In this document: piece by piece, positions 18,075-26,197 of the stretch | Numbering within the stretch: the first letter of the stretch is position 1 | Layout: the number at the start of each line of letters is the position of its first letter | Source: Peribacillus sp. FSL E2-0218 | GTDB taxonomy: Bacteria; Bacillota; Bacilli; Bacillales; DSM-1321 | Assembly (NCBI RefSeq): GCF_037992945.1 | Contig: NZ_CP150304.1 | Coordinates: 4,033,501 to 4,097,500, forward strand | Direction: 5' to 3' | Length of the DNA: 64,000 bases | Translations under genes and position numbers: made by a program | Notes under the pieces: model-generated | The model's database searches: none | What the model was told of the DNA's origin: nothing | The model's input: only the letters and a program-made list of their open reading frames with translations

Positions 18075-18395
18075 TTATTCTTCCGCTAGCTTCACTTCAA
18101 TCGCCAGATTACGTAAATAATCCAATAATGGCCGTACCTTCTCTGGAGCTGTCACATCTGTAAAGGAGAAGGATTGTTTCTTCGTTTCCCCCGCGATATC
18201 CAGCTTGTATGAAAACGCATCCGCTCCTTGAGCTTTTGCCCCAGCGATTTTACTTAAGGATAGGTTGGAAAGATCGGCCTTTTCCATTAAATGCTGCAAT
18301 TCCTCATGTTTCCCCTGCGGTAATTCTTCTGTATCTATTACCACATTCAAATCGAGGTTGGCCATTCCCCCGCCACAGCTAAATTGGATGAGCAT
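18075..18395 (-). CDS. Emfourin-type inhibitor of M4 metalloprotease
   Basis: 106 residues starting MLIQFSCGGGMANLDLNVVID, with SFSYKLDIAG-like and SFSFTDVTAPEKVRPLLDYL segments. This 'i.f.rSGGfaGi' start and compact fold match emfourin, the protein inhibitor encoded beside protealysin-type M4 proteases. No signal peptide, so it acts in the cytoplasm. It begins 33 bp after the M4 protease gene stops, on the same strand, with GGGAGGC upstream. It is inferred to keep the partner protease inactive inside the cell. Confidence 0.8.
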   Translation of the reverse strand: MLIQFSCGGGMANLDLNVVIDTEELPQGKHEELQHLMEKADLSNLSLSKIAGAKAQGADAFSYKLDIAGETKKQSFSFTDVTAPEKVRPLLDYLRNLAIEVKLAEE

Positions 18396-18428
18396 GTCCG
18401 TTTTTGCCTCCCGTTCGTTTCTATTTAC

Positions 18429-19490
18429 CTACTCAGGCAGCCCAACAGCTTTAAACGCGTCTTCAATCGTTTTTATCGCTGTATGAGGCACTGTTCCGCC
18501 ATCAGCAAGCTTTTGGGCAGCCTTGATGACAACTTGGACGAATTGATTGAAATTCGCTGTCGCAAATAAATTCTGCATCGCATCGAACCAGATCAAGGCT
18601 GCTTTGTCCGTTCCAATCTCCATCGAGACAAGATAGAAGGCCTTGTTTGGAATCCCGCTGTTGATGTGGACACCATGATTATCGCGCTCGCCTTTATAAT
18701 AGTTCCTCATATGATCCGGCTGCAAATCCTTCCCCATCAACTTATTATCGAATGCCGTACCTGGTGCTTTCATCGAACGGAGCGCCTGTCCCTTCAGTGT
18801 GGGTCCCATTATATCGGCACCAATCAGCCAATCGGCATCTGCCGCCGTTTGCTTCAAATGATATTGCTTTATGGTAACACCGAACACATCTGAAAGATGT
18901 TCATTCAAGGCCCCTGACTGACCTTCATACTCCAATCCGCTCGTGAACTGCGTTACTCCATGTGTAAGCTCGTGACCAATGACATCGAGTGAATCGGCAA
19001 AATTGCTAAAGATGATTCCATCGCCATCACCAAATACCATTTCATCGCCATCCCAGTAGGCATTCGTGAATTTATTCCCATAATGAACGTTCAGAATGAG
19101 ATCAAGGCCCTCGTTATCCATGGAATTGCGGTGCAGGACCTCCTTGAAATAATCACGGACGACTCCACTATAATCGTATGCTTGGTTAACCACATGGTCA
19201 CCGCTTGACCGGTCCCCTTCTTTCCTTGCCTCATTCACCCTCAGCTTCGTTCCGCCCTTGCAATCATATACATGCCGTGCCGACTCACCATGCCTGCCCG
19301 AACCAGCATCGGTTAAAGCGGTGACACCTTTGATATCATATTCCTTAAAGATTCTGCGCCTGCGCATTTGCCGGCTTTTCGCTAAACTGACCCGTGCCGC
19401 TTCCACATCATTCAGGGCCATATTCTCTAAAATATAGTTAGGTACTATGAAACACTGGCACACCGATTTTGAACAACCTTTTTTGTGCAT
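18429..19490 (-). CDS. Protealysin-like M4 metalloprotease without a signal peptide
   Basis: 353 residues. The short propeptide of protealysin type (CFIVPNYILENMA near residues 13-27) replaces the long thermolysin propeptide. The zinc site HELTHG, the third ligand in GALNEHLSDVFG, YKGERDNHGVHINSGIPNKAFYL and the late active-site histidine are all present. No export signal is visible, which fits the protealysin class of cytoplasmic or non-classically released proteases. The start at 19490 has AAGGGGTG six bases upstream. It pairs with the emfourin gene downstream. The gap 19491-19860 shows no other gene. Confidence 0.9.
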   Translation of the reverse strand: MHKKGCSKSVCQCFIVPNYILENMALNDVEAARVSLAKSRQMRRRRIFKEYDIKGVTALTDAGSGRHGESARHVYDCKGGTKLRVNEARKEGDRSSGDHVVNQAYDYSGVVRDYFKEVLHRNSMDNEGLDLILNVHYGNKFTNAYWDGDEMVFGDGDGIIFSNFADSLDVIGHELTHGVTQFTSGLEYEGQSGALNEHLSDVFGVTIKQYHLKQTAADADWLIGADIMGPTLKGQALRSMKAPGTAFDNKLMGKDLQPDHMRNYYKGERDNHGVHINSGIPNKAFYLVSMEIGTDKAALIWFDAMQNLFATANFNQFVQVVIKAAQKLADGGTVPHTAIKTIEDAFKAVGLPE

Positions 19491-19760
19491 ACTTGACACC
19501 CCTTCATGATTTTTTTAAAACGATATCCGTTTCTTTTTGAAGAGTGCAGCTTTTCTTAACGCGCCCAGCCTTCAACATCATTCCCTTAAGGTTAAGCCTT
19601 ATTGTCCGGGTGCTCGCTTCTTGTGCAGCACATGTCTATAGAATACTTTCGCCACGCTTATGTCATATCCCTCCCTTTCCATCCTTTCCAACACGGCAAT
19701 TCCAGGTAAAATATGAGTCTCCTATTATTCTTTCCTGCGGCACCACCCTTAGCGACATAT

Positions 19761-19795
19761 AAAAAAGCCTCAACTCCTAAAAAAGGAATTGAGAC
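19761..19795 (-). terminator. Terminator downstream of serA
   Basis: CTCAACTCCT / AGGAATTGAG stem with one wobble; on the minus strand it is followed by TTTTTT. Confidence 0.82.
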
Positions 19796-19860
19796 CCTCA
19801 CTGACTTTTTTCACCTAAGCAGGGAGACTTCAATCAGCTCTTCCTGCCATTCAAGTATGT

Positions 19861-21060
19861 TTAAAGGATGCGAGTCGTAACGATACCCGTGATTTGCTTG
19901 ATTTTTTCCTCCAAACCAGGAATGAGGTCGCCACTCACTTCACCGTCAAGGTCAATCATCGTATACGCATAGCCTCCTCGGCTTCTGTTAACCATATCAG
20001 CTATATTCAAATGCAAGCTTGAAACAGCCAGTGTGATTTGCCCGACCATATTAGGAACATTCTCGTGGAATACGGCCACACGTCGCTTACCTGTATAAGG
20101 AAGGGATGTATTAGGAAAATTCACGGAGTTTTTAATGTTCCCTGTTTCTAAAAAGCTCTTCACCTGACGAGCGGCCATAATGGCACAGTTTTCCTCCGAT
20201 TCTTGCGTAGAAGCGCCAAGGTGGGGGATCGGCACGACATTTTTCATGTTCAGCACATTTTCATTCGGGAAGTCTGTAATGAACTGACCGACTTGTCCTC
20301 CTTCAAGAGCCGCTTGCATATCGGTTTCATTCACAAGCTCACCGCGTGAGAAGTTCAAAATATGAACGCCCGGCTTCATGATGCTAAATGTATCTTGGTT
20401 GAACATTCCTCTAGTATCATCAGTCAATGGAACGTGTACCGTTATGTAATCCGATTCCGCATACAACTGTTCAAGCGTCATCGCACGCTGTACATTACGT
20501 GATAGATTCCAGGCTGTATCGACAGATATGAACGGGTCAAACCCGATGACATCCATGTCCAAATCAAGTGCATCATTCGCTACAAGTGCACCGATCGCTC
20601 CTAAGCCGATGACACCTAGCGTCTTACCTTTGATTTCTTTACCGACAAATTGCTTCTTTCCTGCTTCTACAAGCTTTGGAATTTGTTCTCCTTCACCATC
20701 CAGCGTCTTTGTCCAGGCAACACCGGCAAAGAGATTACGAGATGAGGCCATCAATGAAGTCAATACCATTTCTTTTACTGCGTTGGCATTCGCACCAGGA
20801 GTATTGAAAACAACAATCCCTTGGTCCGTGCATTTGTCGACCGGAATATTATTGACTCCCGCCCCTGCCCTTGCGATTGCTTTCAAATCGGCACCCAATT
20901 CCATTGCATGCATATTAAAGCTGCGAACAACGATGGCATCAGGGTTTTCACTGTCATTATCAATCGTAAAGCCATCTTTATTGAATACATTTAACCCGCT
21001 TTGTGCAATATTATTTAACGTTTTGATCGTTTTCGCTTTTTCTAAAGTGATTGTACTCAT
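19861..21060 (-). CDS. serA: D-3-phosphoglycerate dehydrogenase
   Basis: 399 residues. It has the Rossmann motif GVIGLGAIGALVAN, the catalytic region (HVPLTDDTRGMFN, LNFSRGELVNE, PHLGASTQESEENCA) and a C-terminal ACT domain (RVAVFHENVPNMVGQITLAVS...). It oxidises 3-phosphoglycerate, the first step of serine synthesis; the ACT domain usually binds serine as inhibitor. The start at 21060 was chosen over seven extra in-frame residues. A ZTP-type riboswitch and terminator sit 130-225 bp upstream, linking serine and one-carbon supply to folate/purine stress. Confidence 0.92.
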   Translation of the reverse strand: MSTITLEKAKTIKTLNNIAQSGLNVFNKDGFTIDNDSENPDAIVVRSFNMHAMELGADLKAIARAGAGVNNIPVDKCTDQGIVVFNTPGANANAVKEMVLTSLMASSRNLFAGVAWTKTLDGEGEQIPKLVEAGKKQFVGKEIKGKTLGVIGLGAIGALVANDALDLDMDVIGFDPFISVDTAWNLSRNVQRAMTLEQLYAESDYITVHVPLTDDTRGMFNQDTFSIMKPGVHILNFSRGELVNETDMQAALEGGQVGQFITDFPNENVLNMKNVVPIPHLGASTQESEENCAIMAARQVKSFLETGNIKNSVNFPNTSLPYTGKRRVAVFHENVPNMVGQITLAVSSLHLNIADMVNRSRGGYAYTMIDLDGEVSGDLIPGLEEKIKQITGIVTTRIL

Positions 21061-21186
21061 GTCGTTTGCTCCTCTTTTCAATTATGATAGTTTTGATGAT
21101 AACAAGATTTCAAGCCTAACTGCTATCCAAGTTCATGAAAATCTGTATTCCTTTAGACTTCACTATTGTCTGATAATAAACAGAAA

Positions 21187-21213
21187 GAGGCAAGGGATAT
21201 AATCCCTTACCTC
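21187..21213 (-). terminator. Expression-platform hairpin of the serA riboswitch
   Basis: GAGGTAAGGGA and TCCCTTGCCTC (read on the minus strand) form an 11-bp stem directly after the aptamer's CCTGGGCA segment, followed by TTTCTGTTT. The placement fits a transcription-attenuation platform. Confidence 0.65.
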
Positions 21214-21285
21214 TGCCCAGGCGAACGGCTACGACACTATGTGTTCCCTCACGGTTATCCGCGTTTCGCCAGTTGCACATAGTCT
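21214..21285 (-). ncRNA. ZTP (pfl-type) riboswitch aptamer upstream of serA
   Basis: Read on the minus strand the element has the hallmark pfl/ZTP parts in order: an outer pairing ACTATGTG...CACATAGT, ACTGGCGAA, a small CG-rich hairpin (CGCGGATAACCGTG), GGGAAC, then GCCGTTCGCCTGGGCA closing the pseudoknot. ZTP riboswitches sense ZMP/ZTP, which build up when 10-formyl-tetrahydrofolate is short, and usually turn genes on. Control of serA would raise serine, the one-carbon donor. Recognised from consensus by eye; no covariance search was run. Confidence 0.85.
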
Positions 21286-21398
21286 TTTCATTTATTTTAT
21301 TTTATCAAATTATTCAGCAATCTTCAATTTAAAATTTATTTTTTTTCATTCATTCATTTGAGTTTTGTAAAACATGCCAAGAAGGGCGGCGCTTATGC

Positions 21399-21431
21399 AA
21401 AGGACCCAGTGTTGGAATCACTGGGTCCTTT
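21399..21431 (-). terminator. Terminator downstream of the GH127 gene
   Basis: A 13-bp stem, AAAGGACCCAGTG (21399-21411) with CACTGGGTCCTTT (21419-21431). T-runs are short. Confidence 0.7.
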
Positions 21432-21477
21432 CATTAATCGTTTTAATTGGTGTGCAATGCTGGAATGAACGACCACT

Positions 21478-24400
21478 TCATTGCTGCGGCCTAACCACGA
21501 TATAATCCAATTCATAAAACCCTTTATCCTTCATGAATGTGATCGTGTTTGTGCCTTTTTTCAATGGCACTTCCAATTTGGTTGCCATGAAGCGTCCCCA
21601 ATTACGTGTATTTTGGTATTTCAATACGTGTGTTTCACCGTTGACGATGATTTTTCCCGTGGAGGGATCAAGTCCATTGGCAAACCAAATATCGACGTTA
21701 TATTTACCTGTTTTAGGAACATTGACAGAATTGAAATTCACCTGGCTGTCGGCAAAATCCATCCCCCCTACATAGCTCCCGTCCGAGGCATTGGGTTCGT
21801 TCGTCCTTACCGATGCATGAAAAAGTTCGGCTTTCTCCGCTTCATATTTTGCTGCACCCGTATCCGTCAATTTCTCGGTCACTTCAGGGAAATAGGTGAT
21901 GCGCAGGTTCTGTGCTCCATAAGGCACAAGCGTAATGTTTTCAGTCGGTTCCTTAGAGAAAATCGGTCCTACAGGCGGCTCCGCGGCTTCCACATTATTG
22001 GGGGATTTGCCCCATGTCGGAATTTTTTTCCCTTTCGCCACCAACTTAACCGGGGTCGTCGCTTGTTTGAATGGATTCTTTGGCATCGGCCCTGTAACCA
22101 CATCAATGGATTTCTCCGGATCCTCGCGATCAATGAGCAAGCCGTAATTCCATGAGTTATCAGCTTTCACCGTATACTCATTAAAGCCTAAAGCAGATGC
22201 ATCGAAACCTGGCGCTGGGGCAATCGGCTTGTCTTTAACCTGCCAATTCTCCTTCATTTTCAGGGAATACACGAGCGGACCGCGTTCAATTCCGATCGAA
22301 TTATTGATCCATGTTGTTGTTTTTAATTTCATCGGTACTTGCAGAACCACTTTATCACCGCTCTGCCACTTTCTATCGATACTTACATACTCACCCGCTT
22401 TTATACCTTTAACAGGCTCTCCGTTCACCGTTATGCTAGGCTGCACCGACCACGCGGGAATGCGCAGCTTGAGCGGGAACTTCACCGTTCTTGAGGTGTT
22501 GATGTTAAATTTGATTTTATCTTCAAAAGGATAATTGGTACTCTCCTTGATGGTAATGTCCGCTTTTTTCAGTTTTACAGATACCTGGCTCGGGCCATAC
22601 GCAATGACTCCAATGCCCCCATCTGCAGATGCTGCCCACATATTCTTCACGAAGTATGGCCATCCCATGTGCATATTGAAGCGGCAGCAAGGATAACCCG
22701 AAGTCGGCGAAGGCATCATGCCATTGGAATAGTTTTGCTTAAATCCATGATCTGCATGGTTGCTCTCCACTTGATTGGGCAGTGAATAATATTGATGGTT
22801 CTTGATTTCCTTATCCATCGCGCCTGGAAGGGAATTGAACGTTATTTTTTCCAGGTCATCACCAATTTGCGGATCGCCAAGGATCATCGCCGCTTCCTCG
22901 TTACTTTGCATCCGCTCTGTAATTGCACAAAGCTCCACTCCCTGCGTGGAAGAAGTTCCAGCTAGCATTTCCGTACCTGAGGTCATGCCGGTAATCTGAT
23001 TATGATTATCTAAATTTTTGACTCCGGCATTGAAAGCCTTCCGATCGCTTTTGGAATGTGATCGTTGATAGTAAATGGAAGGCATTTTAATGGCTTCATT
23101 CACATTGACCGAATGGATCGGTTGAAAGTCGCTGCCAAAGTCTTGAAATTCATTTTTGCTGAATATGTCTGCAATCGGGTAGGCCTGCCCTGCAAGCGTA
23201 TCCGTCAGCTTCAGCAGGAATGCCTCATTCGTTCGATTATAAAGCCAAAGGACGGTATCGATATTATCTCCAACCCGGATTTTGCCCCAATCCTTTAGGG
23301 GCTGTGCCGGCAAATTGGCGGCTTGATACTTGAAGTAGTTCGTCATGAATGGAAGGATGCGCTTATCTCCTGACGCTTCGTAATAATCCTTCATCGCATA
23401 TAGAGCTACCATGCGCGGCCACCAATCATCATTGGATTCCGGACCGAACGATCCGTCCTTCCGCTGACTCGCCAAAATGGCGTTGATCCACTTTTGCGAG
23501 GTGGCAATCAGTTCCTTGTCATTCAAGGTATAAGCAAGAGGAACCAAGCCTTTCAAATAATAAACAGGCCGTTCCCAATCGGATTCCGGGGCACTGCCGC
23601 CAAGCCAGGCTGCATTCGTTCCCAATTCACCGTACAAATCCTCTGCATGGCCCGTAGCTCCGTCACGCTGAAGCTCAAGCTGCTCGAGCAGCCAGCCTTT
23701 GGCCTGCACCGAACCTAGGGGCAGCGGGGTAAATGGCGTCTCAATGAGCGGTTTTTTGTTGGAGACCGGTTGTTTGTAGGTTCTTTCCTGTACGACATAT
23801 GCGCTGGCAATGAAGTTATCAAAAGACGCTTCGGCTTGGTCAGCTTGCAATCCGACTCCGCCTTTAACGTTAAGCGCCCTGCCTTTATCGCTATATTCGA
23901 TCACCGGAGTGACTGTATCGTTCACGTAAACCTTAATCGTATTTTTGCTTGTTACAACTTTCAGATGATAAGGCTTATTCGCTTCGATGCGATCAAACAC
24001 CTTCGTTGACTGCAGTACCAATCGCTTGTTATGTTTCCATTCATTAAGCGTAACGTTGCCATCCTCTCCAATTGCTGCATAAAAGCCGTTTGCTTTGGCA
24101 TCTCCAGGGTACACTTTCTTCAACCCGAATAACAGACCGGCATCTCCCTTTTCTTTATCATCAGGTATTTTCAGGTTAACCTCCAAAGTCATATCATCGA
24201 ACACCTTATCCTTAGCGACGATCTTATTGTTTTCATCCTTATTTACCCTTAAGGATCCTGAGGATAGCTGCCAGCTTCCATTCACGATATTCCAAGAATG
24301 GATGGCCTGATTGGGAGCATTGTCGAACTGATCCTGGAATAGGCTGCTGCCGTCCGGGACACTTGCCTTGACGTTATCGAAGAAAGGCTCGGAGTTGTAA

Positions 24401-24981
24401 CTCCTAATGCCGATACGGCCATCTTTGTATGTGCTGTCGGTTTGTTCAAGCACCAGGTCACCATTCAAGTAGACTTGGATTTTGCTGCCAACGGCTATCA
24501 CTTTTACCTGATAGGAGGTTTTTGGTTCAATTGTAACCGCCGTCCGTTTCAATTCGGTAAAATTATTGTCCATACGACCGAGAAACACGGAACCGGATCC
24601 GTTTGCCGATACGCCCGCATAGTAGCCCTTGACATGATCAACGCCGGGCACGGCACCGTTAACCCGGAATAATACCCCGGCATCTCCATTGTGATCCGCG
24701 AGGCTGATATCGGTCTCAACCGTAACATCTTGAACGGATGTCTGATTGGCGATGGCCTTATATCCCGCACCCTTACTGACAGTCAGCTTGCCTGAATCGA
24801 TAAACCATGGACCCTCGATTACATTCCATTTATCATTAATGATCGTTTTATCGAAATGATCCGCGAAATAATCGGGTATTTCATGTTTTTTCGGTATGGC
24901 CGCTTGCGTCGAAAAGGGGAACGCACACGATATGAATAAAGTCAGAATCAGAAGCTGAACGATCGTTAATTTTCCTTTCAA
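21478..24981 (-). CDS. Secreted GH127-family beta-L-arabinofuranosidase-like enzyme
   Basis: 1167 residues from a TTG at 24981 behind GAGGTGG. A signal peptide (LLILTLFISCAFPFSTQA) is followed by two concanavalin-like modules (about 40-210 and 220-400), a GH127 catalytic domain (about 430-990) and a C-terminal CBM35-like module (YEAEKAEL...LDYIVVRP). The GH127 zinc/nucleophile residues are present as E683-x-C685 and C765-C766. In characterised GH127 enzymes a zinc-bound cysteine is the nucleophile, removing beta-L-arabinofuranose. It lies 124 bp downstream of a thioredoxin-like gene in the same direction. Exact glycan is unknown; a related furanose is possible. Confidence 0.82.
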   Translation of the reverse strand: MKGKLTIVQLLILTLFISCAFPFSTQAAIPKKHEIPDYFADHFDKTIINDKWNVIEGPWFIDSGKLTVSKGAGYKAIANQTSVQDVTVETDISLADHNGDAGVLFRVNGAVPGVDHVKGYYAGVSANGSGSVFLGRMDNNFTELKRTAVTIEPKTSYQVKVIAVGSKIQVYLNGDLVLEQTDSTYKDGRIGIRSYNSEPFFDNVKASVPDGSSLFQDQFDNAPNQAIHSWNIVNGSWQLSSGSLRVNKDENNKIVAKDKVFDDMTLEVNLKIPDDKEKGDAGLLFGLKKVYPGDAKANGFYAAIGEDGNVTLNEWKHNKRLVLQSTKVFDRIEANKPYHLKVVTSKNTIKVYVNDTVTPVIEYSDKGRALNVKGGVGLQADQAEASFDNFIASAYVVQERTYKQPVSNKKPLIETPFTPLPLGSVQAKGWLLEQLELQRDGATGHAEDLYGELGTNAAWLGGSAPESDWERPVYYLKGLVPLAYTLNDKELIATSQKWINAILASQRKDGSFGPESNDDWWPRMVALYAMKDYYEASGDKRILPFMTNYFKYQAANLPAQPLKDWGKIRVGDNIDTVLWLYNRTNEAFLLKLTDTLAGQAYPIADIFSKNEFQDFGSDFQPIHSVNVNEAIKMPSIYYQRSHSKSDRKAFNAGVKNLDNHNQITGMTSGTEMLAGTSSTQGVELCAITERMQSNEEAAMILGDPQIGDDLEKITFNSLPGAMDKEIKNHQYYSLPNQVESNHADHGFKQNYSNGMMPSPTSGYPCCRFNMHMGWPYFVKNMWAASADGGIGVIAYGPSQVSVKLKKADITIKESTNYPFEDKIKFNINTSRTVKFPLKLRIPAWSVQPSITVNGEPVKGIKAGEYVSIDRKWQSGDKVVLQVPMKLKTTTWINNSIGIERGPLVYSLKMKENWQVKDKPIAPAPGFDASALGFNEYTVKADNSWNYGLLIDREDPEKSIDVVTGPMPKNPFKQATTPVKLVAKGKKIPTWGKSPNNVEAAEPPVGPIFSKEPTENITLVPYGAQNLRITYFPEVTEKLTDTGAAKYEAEKAELFHASVRTNEPNASDGSYVGGMDFADSQVNFNSVNVPKTGKYNVDIWFANGLDPSTGKIIVNGETHVLKYQNTRNWGRFMATKLEVPLKKGTNTITFMKDKGFYELDYIVVRPQQ

Positions 24982-25105
24982 CGAATCCACCTCACTATGA
25001 ATGTAATAATATTCAACTCTTTCACTTTTATCGGCATAGCTTAGCCCCCTCCGCTTATGTAGATTTTCCTCATATCGCTCACCTCCTTTGTTAGAATTAG
25101 GCCAT

Positions 25106-25702
25106 TCACTTCCCTGCAAGACGTTCGATCTTCTCTGCCAGCTCAAGCTGATCGACAAGGTGGAAGGTATCAACAACATAACCGTCTTTATCAATCAAGA
25201 ACATGGTGGGGAGCGAATGCAGCTCGTAAAGATCGGCCGCGTGTTTATGCTCATCTAGCAAAATAGGGTATTTCATTTCATTTTCCGTAACGAAAGCTTT
25301 AATATTTTCGGGCTGCTCCTCCGTTGTCACATTAATTCCATAGAAATCGATCTGGTCCTTATACTGCTCGTGAAGCTTCTTAAGCTCCACAGCTTCGACC
25401 GAGCAGGCATCACACCAGCTCGCCCAAAAATTCAAGACGACCGGTTTTTTTCCTTTTCCTCCGATTGACACATACTCGGAGCCATCCCATGCTTTCAGTG
25501 TAAATGAGGGTGCTTTGACATTTGTTGATTTTCTTTTTTGTCCGGAATTGGCCCGATCCACGATTTTTTCCAAGCCCTTGGCATCTAGACCTTGAGACTC
25601 GCCTACCTCGGCCTTGGTGGCTGTCAAATTATTTACAGCCTGGAAGCCGGCAAAGCATGCAACGAGTAAGAGAGCAATATATAGCCATACGTTTTTCTTC
25701 AT
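25106..25702 (-). CDS. Membrane-anchored TlpA/ResA-like thiol-disulfide oxidoreductase
   Basis: 198 residues. One N-terminal membrane segment (VWLYIALLLVACFAGFQAV) anchors a thioredoxin fold outside the membrane. The active site is WASWCDAC (CxxC), with a cis-proline segment LHSLPTMFLID. ResA-like proteins reduce disulfides in extracytoplasmic proteins. It stands first in a likely two-gene unit with the GH127 enzyme and is preceded by the same 30-bp promoter element as the furanoside transporter, so reduction of the GH127 cysteines is a plausible job (inference). The start at 25702 is the ATG after GAAGGAAGG. Confidence 0.87.
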   Translation of the reverse strand: MKKNVWLYIALLLVACFAGFQAVNNLTATKAEVGESQGLDAKGLEKIVDRANSGQKRKSTNVKAPSFTLKAWDGSEYVSIGGKGKKPVVLNFWASWCDACSVEAVELKKLHEQYKDQIDFYGINVTTEEQPENIKAFVTENEMKYPILLDEHKHAADLYELHSLPTMFLIDKDGYVVDTFHLVDQLELAEKIERLAGK

Positions 25703-25752
25703 AAAAAACCTTCCTTCGCCCGCTAATAATGGCAGTGCAATCATTTACATCC

Positions 25753-25805
25753 ATCATAATTGGTTACCTTCTGTAAGTATTTACAATAAACATAGAATTT
25801 TTATG
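25753..25805 (-). promoter_or_regulatory. Shared 30-bp activator element and promoter of the tlpA-like/GH127 unit
   Basis: The element occupies 25776-25805 (plus strand begins AGTATTTACAATAAA). Read on the minus strand it has half-sites CATAAAAATT and TGTAAATACT, 20 bp apart. Exactly 17 bp further is TATGAT (25753-25758), a -10 hexamer. The same layout occurs at 29718, 40114 and 40462. Confidence 0.65.
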
Positions 25806-25816
25806 ATTTTCCGCAT

Positions 25817-26160
25817 AAAAAAAGCCCATGTTTGGCTGTGTAAACGAAAGAGGAGGAACGCTTGACGTGACTATCCCTTTCAGCAGCCCCTACTTGTTCG
25901 GTAAGGGGTGCGAAGGTTCGACATTTCCTATCTAATAGAATGAACGAGGCTTGCACTCAACTTCTTCCACCTTTACGGATGATCTAGTTGTTTACGAAAA
26001 GGGTTCGCTATGAAGCTCTTATTTTGCCTGGTTTACTGCTTTTCCTCGCATCTCGGTCTTGTTCTGCACTGGTACATTTCCTTCCTAACACATGTACCTT
26101 GCCAGGTTTCTGAAGAGTCTCCCTTCACCAGTGATTCGAAATGCTGACTAATTTACTTCA
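25817..26160 (-). other. Gene-free, hairpin-rich region; possible structured RNA or group II intron relic
   Basis: No ORF of useful size. On the minus strand there are nested pairings: GGTACAT/ATGTACC inside CCTGG/CCAGG, CAACT/AGTTG, CGAA/TTCG and a CCCCTTAC/GTAGGGG stem-loop. The tract ends in a weak stem (AGCC/GGCT) followed by seven Ts at 25817-25823. The order of GAAACC, a GTAC-containing hairpin and a GAACAAG-GCGA segment loosely recalls domain I of group II introns. No identity is claimed. Confidence 0.3.
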
Positions 26161-26161
26161 A

Positions 26162-26183
26162 CCCCATGCGGTTTCACATGGGG
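26162..26183 (-). terminator. Stem-loop just beyond the GH2 gene
   Basis: CCCCATG (26162-26168) pairs with CATGGGG (26177-26183), 15 bp after the GH2 stop. There is no T-run, so termination is uncertain. Confidence 0.45.
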
Positions 26184-26197
26184 TGTCTATCTAACTC

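Noticed and set aside
20528..21202. 224-residue plus-strand ORF opposite serA
   Set aside because: Pure antisense shadow of a well-conserved gene; no family features.
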